From Phycisphaerae bacterium (lineage in GTDB: Bacteria; Planctomycetota; Phycisphaerae; UBA1845; Fen-1342), in the NCBI GenBank assembly GCA_028277645.1, contig JANQFV010000041.1, positions 1 through 64,000 on the forward strand: a stretch of DNA of 64,000 bases. Reading direction: 5' to 3'. The notes beneath the pieces were generated by a model. The model worked only from the letters and a program-made list of their open reading frames with translations, did not search any database and was not told the origin of the DNA. The position numbers were made by a program, and so were the translations under genes. This document shows, in pieces, positions 57,094-64,000 of the stretch (its first letter is position 1; each line of letters begins with the position of its first letter).

Positions 57094-58456
57094 ACTTCCG
57101 CAACACCTCCAGCGCCTTCTCCAGCACCGGATCAGCGCCGCCCGCGAAGTCCTCCGGCGTCGTCTTCAGCTCAACGTCCGGCGGAATGCCCTGCCCCTCA
57201 AAACACTTCCCGTCCGGCGTCATCGCCTTCCATGACGGCAGGTACACGGTCACGCCGTTGGGCAGGCGATGGGGCCGCGGATTCCCGGAACTGCCGTACG
57301 TCGTGTCACCCACGATCGTGCAACCGGGCACTTGCTTCATCATCAGCACAAACGCCTCGCAACTACTCATCACGTGTCGACCGCTGAGTACGATCACTCT
57401 GCCGCGATACTTCGACCGCACTTTGTTGGGCCGCAGTTGCCGCTCGCGCACCGGGCTAAATCCACCCGGCTCATTCGGATCGCAGAAGACGTGCTTGGCG
57501 TAGATCGCGGGCTCGTCAACGAAGCAGCCAGCGACTTGCTGCGCGAGCCCCTCGTCGCCGCCGGCATTGCGCCGCACGTCGATAATCAACGAAGCACAGT
57601 CAGACATCTCCCACAGTGCTCTGAAGATGGAGTCGAGGGATGTGCCGCAACGTGACCCCCAGCTATCGATCAGCAGGTAGCCGGTGTCTCGGTCGATCCG
57701 CCCCCACGCGACGCAGTCGCCTTCATCACGCCACCGTTTCACACGCTCGGTCAATCGCTGGGCCGGACAATTTGGCGGGACATTGCGCCGCGCCGTCGAG
57801 ATGCGAATCCCGTCGTGTTCGACCCACATGTGGATGTCGCCGGCACACTTCAGCAGTTCCGCCGCAATGCGTGCAAACCCGGCAGCAGTCTCTGCCTTCT
57901 CCAGCTTCGGAAGGTACTTGGAGTATTCCGCGTCCCAATCCACGCCGCGCAGGTCACGATAGGAATAATGCTGCCGCACCGCACGCCGCAGTGCCTGCGC
58001 GGCGATTTCCTGATCCGCGGGCGTAACGCGATCTTCTGCGGGCGCAGCGCCCGCATCGTTCGACCGCGTGCGGAATGTGATCGGATAGGCTTCGGCCGGC
58101 ACGCCGTCGCTGCTGCGAAAATTCTGCGCCGCCGGGCAGTTGATGCTCAATCGATACTCATGCCCGGGCACGAGCTTCACGGGCAACACGCACGTTCGCG
58201 CCCCATCCCAGTACGGCTTTCCCGTCACCTCCGGGAAGAACGTTCCGCCGCCACACCAGGAGAAGCCGCGCTGCCGCATGTCCCGGTCGAACGTGACCCG
58301 CAGTTCCTGCAAGGCCGGGTCCACCGTCGTATCGCCGTTGTCAGGAACAGCCTCTACGACTTTCGGCGGAGCTGCGAATGTTGCCGGGGCACATACGAAC
58401 ACGATCGTGAACGCAGAGATGGTTGATCGCAGGGTTGTGGTGACAGCGACGTGCAT
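57092..58456 (-). CDS. S41 family peptidase with N-terminal Ig-like domain
   Basis: The protein has 454 residues with a signal peptide (IVFVCAPATFAAPP). Residues ~30-135 resemble a bacterial Ig-like (Big_5) domain: PKVVEAVPDNGDTTVDPALQ, LRVTFDRDM. The C-terminal half is an S41/tail-specific protease core: GYLLIDSWGS, ASLIIDVRRNAGGDEGLAQ, GRVIVLSGRHVMSSCEAFVL (nucleophile Ser in the V-M-S-S-C-E-A-F segment), TTYGSSGNPRPHRLPNG and EGQGIPPDVEL. No PDZ domain is obvious between them. It should act in the periplasm or outside on protein C termini. Confidence 0.87.
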   Translation of the reverse strand: MHVAVTTTLRSTISAFTIVFVCAPATFAAPPKVVEAVPDNGDTTVDPALQELRVTFDRDMRQRGFSWCGGGTFFPEVTGKPYWDGARTCVLPVKLVPGHEYRLSINCPAAQNFRSSDGVPAEAYPITFRTRSNDAGAAPAEDRVTPADQEIAAQALRRAVRQHYSYRDLRGVDWDAEYSKYLPKLEKAETAAGFARIAAELLKCAGDIHMWVEHDGIRISTARRNVPPNCPAQRLTERVKRWRDEGDCVAWGRIDRDTGYLLIDSWGSRCGTSLDSIFRALWEMSDCASLIIDVRRNAGGDEGLAQQVAGCFVDEPAIYAKHVFCDPNEPGGFSPVRERQLRPNKVRSKYRGRVIVLSGRHVMSSCEAFVLMMKQVPGCTIVGDTTYGSSGNPRPHRLPNGVTVYLPSWKAMTPDGKCFEGQGIPPDVELKTTPEDFAGGADPVLEKALEVLRK

Positions 58457-58568
58457 GGTGATCCTCCTTCACACGACAGGATTACCACGCATCTGGATCG
58501 CCGTCCAACTTCCATGACGATTCGCGACGTTATCCCCCTTGCCACCCAGGCCGGGCCACAGCGGAAGC

Positions 58569-59219
58569 TCAACCGGCAGACGGGGCCCCGGTCTCGGGAA
58601 CCTCCGCGGGCCGCGGCCTGAAATCGAGCAGCATCTGGAGTTCATCCAGCGCTACTTCCTCCTCCGATGCCACGCGCCGCCAGGCAAAATATTCGTCTAC
58701 CTCATACAGCCCGGTCCCGACGTACCAGTCCGGCTGCTCACGTTCGAGATCGTGCCAAGTGCCCGTTTCGTCGCGGTACATGGGGAACTCATACAGCGAC
58801 AGTGTGCCGTCCGTGTACGTGATCCAATACAACCCCGCGAGCCGCTCGCCGAGAGTCAGTTGCTCCGGCTCTTCGGGTCGCGGCCTGGGGTCGTACAACT
58901 GGAGGATCTCATCGAGCGTGCGGTCATCGTCATCGGACGTGCGCGACCACTGCCCGTGCGGACCGCTGTCATAGAGCCCCGGCCCCTCGTACCAATCCGG
59001 TTCGTCCGTTGCGAGAGCGTACCAGAGCGCGTCATCGGCCCGCTCGGCGGGCAGCTCGTAGATGATCAGTTCACCCTTGGTGTATTCCACCCAGTAAGTC
59101 CCGTCGAGCGTGTCGAGCGCGCTGGTCTGCAATCCGTCGAGCGGACAGCCCGCGACCGCCAGCAGCGGCAAGCCGATGCAGATAGCGCGTCTGACGGCGT
59201 TGGCGAAGCTGTACTTCAC
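58569..59219 (-). CDS. Lipoprotein with two tandem ~75-residue repeats
   Basis: The protein has 216 residues from the GTG at 59217-59219 (GGAGG just upstream); the signal ends LPLLAVAGC. Two copies of the same unit follow. The first runs from LDGTYWVEYTKGELIIYELP to TLDEILQLYDPRPRP, the second from LAGLYWITYTDGTLSLYEFP to ALDELQMLLDFRPRP. Both share an inner DWY-x-G-x-G-LY core (EPDWYEGPGLYDSGPHGQWS against QPDWYVGTGLYEVDEYFAWR). Family not recognised. A small beta domain duplicated for ligand or surface binding is plausible. Confidence 0.75.
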   Translation of the reverse strand: MKYSFANAVRRAICIGLPLLAVAGCPLDGLQTSALDTLDGTYWVEYTKGELIIYELPAERADDALWYALATDEPDWYEGPGLYDSGPHGQWSRTSDDDDRTLDEILQLYDPRPRPEEPEQLTLGERLAGLYWITYTDGTLSLYEFPMYRDETGTWHDLEREQPDWYVGTGLYEVDEYFAWRRVASEEEVALDELQMLLDFRPRPAEVPETGAPSAG

Positions 59220-59526
59220 ATCGCCCTCCTGGAGGCGTACGGCGAGGACATTCGACCGAGACATTCTACGCCCGGGACGCATGCCCTCAGTCAAGTTGCG
59301 CAGCTCGAAATCGGACGGAAGCGGCCCGACACCGCACGCCGGACGCTTGTATCGGGCATCACACCAGCATCGCGGCGTCCCGAACGCCGAATTCGCGACG
59401 GTTCCGAGAACTGCGCGCCGACTGAATCGGCCGCGTTGAGACGATTCGGCACCGTGGATAGATTATCGGGATCGCGCGGCGCGTTCGGCGTCGTGCTGGT
59501 CGAACCTTCTGACCGGGATACACGTG

Positions 59527-62268
59527 ATGCGCATACCATCAGAGATTCGCCGCTGGGCAGTTCCGTTCGCGCTTGTGTCACTCCTCACCCTACCGGCGGC
59601 GGCGCAGGACGCGACTCCTGAGGCGTCGTCACCACCTCCGCCCACGACGGCCCCCGCTACCGCACCGGTCAACCACCTGCGGTCGCCACACGCGACCGTG
59701 GCGTACTTCCTCGAACAGTGTGCCGCGGCTGAGGGTGAACAGCCCGACTTGTCGGGTGCGATGAGCGCGCTGGACTTCGGGGCGTTGACCGCCGACCAGG
59801 AGAAGCTCGCCGACGCGGCGCCGCAATACGTACGCCAGCTCGAGGAGATACTGCAACGTCTGATCACCGCCGAGCAGCTCGATCTTGGCAGCGAAGACGC
59901 CTTGCCAACCGATCCGGCGACGCCCTCGCCGCACTCGATCGGGGCAGACCCGCTGATCCTGGTCCTGGAGCGGGCCGATCGCACGACACCGGACAGTGAA
60001 CAGACGGTGAAACAGTGGATGTTCTCGTGGCCCACGGTTGAGAAAGTCCCCGAGTGGCATGAAAAGCTCGATGACCTGATCCAGCAGATCGGGCGACGGC
60101 GGTTGACCGCGGACGTCATCGAAGACCGGCGCACGTTGTACGGCTTCGTGAAGTACTTTTTGGAACAAGCCACCGCGCTACGCGAGAGCGAGGACCTGGA
60201 CGCGTACGAGGCGGCGGTCGCGTGCATGGACTTCGCCGCCGTGCTGGAAGACCTGAAGGACCGCACGCCCGCGGGCGTCGAGACCTTCTTCGATAACAGC
60301 GGGCCGACGTACATCGACGGGCTCGAGCGTGTCTTCGACGCGCTGCTTAAGACCAGCGCGCTCGACCTCGAAGCGCTGCCCAAAGATGTCGACCCGCAGC
60401 GCAAAGCCACATACGCGATCGCCGGCAGCGCCAGCCCGTCGGGCGAGTCGCTCCAGATCGTGCTGATTCGCACGGGCGACGTCGAGCAAGGCACCTCTCA
60501 ATGGACCGTGGCGACTCAGACCGTCGAGGACATCCCGCGCATGGTGCGGGCGCTCAAGGCGCCGGCCCCGGCCCCGGCCGCCACCGACGGCGCAGCCGCC
60601 CCTGCCGCGGCAACGGGCGCGCCGCCGGGCGCAACTACCGCGACAATTCCGATCGGTGTCGATGACGATACCCGTTCGCCGCGCGCGACGTTGCAGGCGT
60701 TCCTACAGGCCATGAAAGCCGGCGACCTGGAGCGGGCGGTCCACTGCATCGACGTCGAGCGCATGTCTGCGGACGATCAGCGCACGCTGGCACCGATGTT
60801 GGCCGGCAAGCTCTGGCTGACGCTGATGCGGGAAGAGAAGCCTGTGTTGCAGGCCATCCCCGACGATCCTGCGACGCCGGATCCGTACGAACTCCTTCGG
60901 TACCGCGTGCGCGCGGTAGAAATCGGCCGCAAGCGCGGTGGCGACCGTGCCGGCGAATGGCTCGTCACGCAACGCAGCCTGAACAACATCGAGCCGATCT
61001 ACGAGGCCCTTCAAGGCCGCCCGATCCACGCCGACTGGAAAGCCGAGCGCCTGTCGTTCTGGACGCTGCCATCGCTGTATGTGCGCGAGTACCTAGTACC
61101 CACAGGGCTGAAAGCGCCGTTCTGGGGTCTTCGGCAATGGCAGTGGGTGGGACTGCTAGCCGTCATCGTGCTGGGTATTCTCGTCCGCATGCTATCGCAA
61201 TTCGTTCTGCCAGCAGTTAGCCGTGCCATTCTGCAGACTGAGGGCGCGGCGATGCTCCCAAACGTCGTGCGCAACGCTCTGCGGCCTACGTCAAATCTGG
61301 CGATGGTCGCCACCTGGTGGGGCGGCTTGCAACTGCTCGATCTGGGCACAAGTCTGCTGAGCTGGATCTGGCCGGTGATGCGCGTTGCGATGGCCGTCAC
61401 CGCAGTCGTCGCGCTCTACCGCCTGATCGACGTTATCTCAAACTACTTTGCTGCCCGTGCATCGCGAACGTCGTCACGTCTCGACGACGTGCTCGTACCG
61501 CTCGCCCAGAAAACGAGCAAGATCGTCGTCGTTGCGGTCGGCGTCGTGCTGGTGGTCAACGCATTCGGGTTCGAGATCAGCCCCCTGCTCGCCGGTCTGG
61601 GTATCGGCGGTCTAGCCATCTCCTTCGCCGCCAAGGACACGATCGCGAACTTCTTCGGCTCGGTCAACGTCGTGCTCGATCGCCCGTTTCAAGTCGGGGA
61701 TTGGGTGACGATCGGCGACGCAGAAGGCACGGTGGAATCGGTCGGATTGCGCAGCTCACGCATTCGCACGTTCTACAACTCTCAGCTCACCATCCCCAAC
61801 GCCGAGATCATGAATGCCACGGTCGACAACATGGGGCGGCGGCGCTACCGCCGCACGTCGACCGCACTCTCCGTGACCTACGACACGACACCCGAGCAGC
61901 TCGAGGCGCTGTGCGAGGGGATTCGCGAGATCATCCGGCTGCACCCGTACACACGCAAGGACTACTTCCACGTCTATGTGAAGGCGTTCGCCGCCTCGTC
62001 GATCGACATCATGCTCTATTGTTTCCACGAGTGTCCGGACTGGGGCACAGAGCTGCGCGAGCGGCATCGTCTGTACCTGGACATCCTGCGCCTGGCCGAA
62101 CGGCTGGGCGTTTCGTGGGCGTTCCCGACACAGACCATTCATCTGCACAACGAGGACGGCAACGAGCCGCAGCCGCCGGGAGTACCGCTCGACCCGGCCG
62201 GAGCCCGCGATCATGGGAAACAGTCAGCCGCCGGCGTCGTGGAACAGTTCAAGGAAGATGTGAAGTAG
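59527..62268 (+). CDS. Large MscS-family mechanosensitive channel with periplasmic repeats
   Basis: The protein has 913 residues from the ATG at 59527 (a GTG at 59524 is alternative), with a signal peptide (LVSLLTLPAAAQ). The ~490-residue periplasmic part holds three related ~150-residue units, each opening like HATVAYFLEQCAAAEGEQPD, FVKYFLEQATALRESEDLD or TLQAFLQAMKAGDLERAVHC. The MscS core follows: helices, then LLAGLGIGGLAISFAAKDTI (pore TM3), ANFFGSVNVVLDRPFQVGDW and TIGDAEGTVESVGLRSSRIR. The C-terminal beta/alpha domain ends in FPTQTIHLHNED. Such large forms resemble MscK/YbiO-type channels that relieve osmotic pressure. Confidence 0.92.
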   Translation: MRIPSEIRRWAVPFALVSLLTLPAAAQDATPEASSPPPPTTAPATAPVNHLRSPHATVAYFLEQCAAAEGEQPDLSGAMSALDFGALTADQEKLADAAPQYVRQLEEILQRLITAEQLDLGSEDALPTDPATPSPHSIGADPLILVLERADRTTPDSEQTVKQWMFSWPTVEKVPEWHEKLDDLIQQIGRRRLTADVIEDRRTLYGFVKYFLEQATALRESEDLDAYEAAVACMDFAAVLEDLKDRTPAGVETFFDNSGPTYIDGLERVFDALLKTSALDLEALPKDVDPQRKATYAIAGSASPSGESLQIVLIRTGDVEQGTSQWTVATQTVEDIPRMVRALKAPAPAPAATDGAAAPAAATGAPPGATTATIPIGVDDDTRSPRATLQAFLQAMKAGDLERAVHCIDVERMSADDQRTLAPMLAGKLWLTLMREEKPVLQAIPDDPATPDPYELLRYRVRAVEIGRKRGGDRAGEWLVTQRSLNNIEPIYEALQGRPIHADWKAERLSFWTLPSLYVREYLVPTGLKAPFWGLRQWQWVGLLAVIVLGILVRMLSQFVLPAVSRAILQTEGAAMLPNVVRNALRPTSNLAMVATWWGGLQLLDLGTSLLSWIWPVMRVAMAVTAVVALYRLIDVISNYFAARASRTSSRLDDVLVPLAQKTSKIVVVAVGVVLVVNAFGFEISPLLAGLGIGGLAISFAAKDTIANFFGSVNVVLDRPFQVGDWVTIGDAEGTVESVGLRSSRIRTFYNSQLTIPNAEIMNATVDNMGRRRYRRTSTALSVTYDTTPEQLEALCEGIREIIRLHPYTRKDYFHVYVKAFAASSIDIMLYCFHECPDWGTELRERHRLYLDILRLAERLGVSWAFPTQTIHLHNEDGNEPQPPGVPLDPAGARDHGKQSAAGVVEQFKEDVK

Positions 62269-62301
62269 GGAGTCATAGACGTCATTTCGAGCACCGTCTT
62301 C

Positions 62302-62394
62302 GTCATTCCGAGCGTCAGCGAGGAATCTACTCGCGAATGCATAGTTGGGCGCGTGTGGGGGTAGATTCCTCCTCGCGCTGGTCGTCGGAATGAC
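62302..62394. repeat. REP-like palindromic element, copy 2
   Basis: GTCATTCCGA (62302) with AGCGAGGAATCT is followed by an inverted GTAGATTCCT and TCGGAATGAC (to 62394). It is the counterpart of the element at 31362-31455. A half copy (GTCATTTCGA) stands just before it at 62281. Confidence 0.75.
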
Positions 62395-62535
62395 TGCGAA
62401 CGCGGCTGCCACGTATCCCCTTCGCGCAGTTCTCGCCGATCTGGCGCGGTTCCGAGTTGCGCCGTGCGAAATAGCCGCCGATATTTCATGCGTTGCCACC
62501 GGTCCCGCTGCTCTCTGACCACGGAGGAAATCGCC

Positions 62536-63585
62536 GTGCGCCATACCACGATTCTGTTCCTTGCCGTCGCGCTCTCGCTCGTCGTCCTCGATGGTTGCAC
62601 GCCGATCACCGAAGCCCTCACCGGCAATCCACCGGGCTCGCAGAACACGAACGGTGACAAGGAGGTGACGACCTTCCTGCCGTCGGCCATCACGCTCGAC
62701 GTCTCTGAGCTGCCGGAGGACGAAGACACCGTGGCGCTGTCTGCACAGGGCACGCGCAATATCTACCAGCGCGTGGTGCGTTCTTCGGCGAGCGTTGTGC
62801 ATCGCTTCCACCGTATGGCCGACAACGGTTTGGCGCTGGCCGCGACCATCCGCGATGACATTACCGATCCGAACCAGACGCAGGTCGAGGGCCGCTTCGT
62901 CTACCGTGGCGCCGTCATCGACTACAAGGCCGACTTCGCGGTGTTTGACTTTGACGGCGACGGCAATGCAGAGGGCTCGGGCAACGCGGTCGACCTGCCG
63001 ATCGCGCTGCGCATCTGGACCGACCGCGGCCCCGGCTACCGGCAGTTCCTGTGCGCGTTGATCACCACCAAGCCCTCCACCGACAACGTCGGTGCCGGTG
63101 AGTTCTACGTGCATCCCAACGCGGTCGACGCGTTTACGTCTGCTGACTTGAACATCCACACCATCTACGACCGCACCGACGAGCGTCATCGCTGGAACGT
63201 CGCGTATCTGTCCGGCGCGGTGCACCCACAGCACGCCCTCGACGATGGCGTGGCCCGCATCGACGTGCGTACCAACGACGATGACGCGATCGAGAAGACC
63301 GCCCGCGCCGCGTACGTGTTCGACAACGATGTGTACGACTTCGGCACACTGCAATCCGCCGTTCACTACCTCCGCGGCGGCACCGGACTCTTGGCCACCG
63401 CGCAGTACACCGTTGGCGACGCGCAACTGGGCTTTACGAACATCTGTGTCAACCTCGCCGACCGCACGCTCGCCGACGAGGGCGCGTGCGACGACTTCGA
63501 CACGCAGGACATGACATTGCTCGACCCGCCCATCGGAAACGAATCCGAGTTCCCCGCTGCATTTGGCGAAGAGCCGACGTTCTAA
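62536..63585 (+). CDS. Lipoprotein of unknown function
   Basis: The protein has 349 residues from the GTG at 62536, eight bases after GGAGG; upstream frame residues are not signal-like. The signal VRHTTILFLAVALSLVVLDG ends at a lipidation Cys. The mature protein is acidic and beta-rich, with DFAVFDFDGDGNAEGSGNAV resembling a calcium-binding D-x-D-x-D-G loop, and IDVRTNDDDAIEKTARAAYV. Cys residues near the end (ICVNLADRTLADEGACDDF) may form a disulfide. No family recognised. Confidence 0.7.
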   Translation: MRHTTILFLAVALSLVVLDGCTPITEALTGNPPGSQNTNGDKEVTTFLPSAITLDVSELPEDEDTVALSAQGTRNIYQRVVRSSASVVHRFHRMADNGLALAATIRDDITDPNQTQVEGRFVYRGAVIDYKADFAVFDFDGDGNAEGSGNAVDLPIALRIWTDRGPGYRQFLCALITTKPSTDNVGAGEFYVHPNAVDAFTSADLNIHTIYDRTDERHRWNVAYLSGAVHPQHALDDGVARIDVRTNDDDAIEKTARAAYVFDNDVYDFGTLQSAVHYLRGGTGLLATAQYTVGDAQLGFTNICVNLADRTLADEGACDDFDTQDMTLLDPPIGNESEFPAAFGEEPTF

Positions 63586-63595
63586 ACGCATCACG

Positions 63596-63677
63596 CGTAG
63601 CGGCCGACCTCCCGGTCAACCGTAGCGTTGAGCACCGCATTCGCAGACAACGGCCGAGCAAGAGCTCGGCCGCTACG
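63596..63677. repeat. Palindromic repeat with inner terminator-like hairpin
   Basis: CGTAGCGGCCGA (63596-63607) and TCGGCCGCTACG (63666-63677) are perfect reverse complements. Inside, CGGCCGAGC-aag-(a)GCTCGGCCG at 63651-63672 forms its own stem. It lies just after the lipoprotein stop and may end transcription or be a dispersed REP unit. Confidence 0.65.
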
Positions 63678-63810
63678 TTGTCGCCAACCCCACACAATCT
63701 CACACCTCTATCCGGCTGACGGCTGAAAGCTGACGGCTCACCGCATCCCTGCTAAGATGCATCGCAGCAATCTGTCAATTCGGGCCCCGATGCCTCGCTT
63801 GGAGAACAAG

Positions 63811-64000
63811 ATGACTCGACGTGCAACCGCGCTGACTTCATACCTGTCATTCGTGACACTCACCGCTTTGCTGACCGGCTGCGAGCAGCAACCGCAAACG
63901 GCTTCCGGCGGCGGCACCTCAACTCCGTCTGCGAACAAGGAGGCACCCAAACCGGCTACGGACGATGATGCGACGGAACCTTCCCAAGACGAGTTGGCCG
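63811..64000 (+). CDS. Lipoprotein, 3' end outside window
   Basis: The ATG at 63811 follows GGAG by six bases (an in-frame ATG at 63790 is less well placed). The 63 visible residues are a signal (SYLSFVTLTALLTGC) with a lipobox, then a low-complexity Thr/Pro/Ala/Asp linker (GGGTSTPSANKEAPKPATDD). The frame is open to the window end, so the functional domain is not visible. Confidence 0.75.
   Translation, partial: MTRRATALTSYLSFVTLTALLTGCEQQPQTASGGGTSTPSANKEAPKPATDDDATEPSQDELA

Overview
The window looks like a chromosomal segment of a high-GC planctomycete, most likely Phycisphaerae or a close relative. That assignment is inference from gene content: several prepilin-type N-terminal methylation proteins, a dockerin-like segment on a glycosidase, an adjacent ECF sigma factor and Ser/Thr kinase, a fused ccoNO cytochrome oxidase subunit, and an alternative complex III (Act) cluster joined to a caa3 oxidase. 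No rRNA, tRNA, CRISPR array, transposase, integrase or phage gene was recognised. Genes on both strands are tightly packed, many with 1-13 bp overlaps.

Layout. 1-5.3 kb: the 3' end of a repeat protein, a CPBP membrane protease, trpC, and an unusual ~1.3 kb gene-poor stretch (2941-4228) with strong hairpins, two minus-strand intrinsic terminators and a candidate small RNA carrying two anti-Shine-Dalgarno motifs; then a PKD-like secreted protein. 5.4-16.6 kb: a glycan-use region with a solute-binding lipoprotein, a GH105-like hydrolase, a multidomain GH3 enzyme, a LacI regulator, a prepilin-like protein, and a large enzyme that joins a DUF4091/GH123-like domain, a LamG-like domain and a PNGase F-like domain.

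16.7-25.3 kb: a complete minus-strand cbb3 oxidase operon, ccoNO-ccoQ-ccoP-ccoG-ccoH-(TauE-like)-ccoI-ccoS, with a divergent Rrf2-family regulator. 26-30.8 kb: a Mn/Zn/Fe-type ABC importer whose two permeases each carry a C-terminal DtxR/MntR-like domain; the operon promoter overlaps a near-perfect 24-bp palindrome. 30.8-37.1 kb: a small membrane protein, a tripeptidyl-peptidase II-like subtilase, an RRM RNA-binding protein and two tandem prepilin-like paralogues. 37.4-41.5 kb: an ECF sigma/STK pair, then an ABC ATPase coupled to an anchored protein with no permease nearby.

41.7-55.7 kb: a plus-strand respiratory superoperon, actA-actB-actC-actDE-actF-small TM protein-SCO-coxB(cyt c)-coxA-coxC-coxD-second subunit III. 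It would carry electrons from quinol through alternative complex III to a caa3 oxidase. With the cbb3 operon this gives two terminal oxidase branches, probably for high and low oxygen. 55.7-64 kb: a D-aminoacyl-tRNA deacylase overlapping a HEAT-like protein, an S41 protease, a two-repeat lipoprotein, a large MscS channel, and two further lipoproteins (the last cut by the window end). Several palindromic REP-like elements lie between genes.
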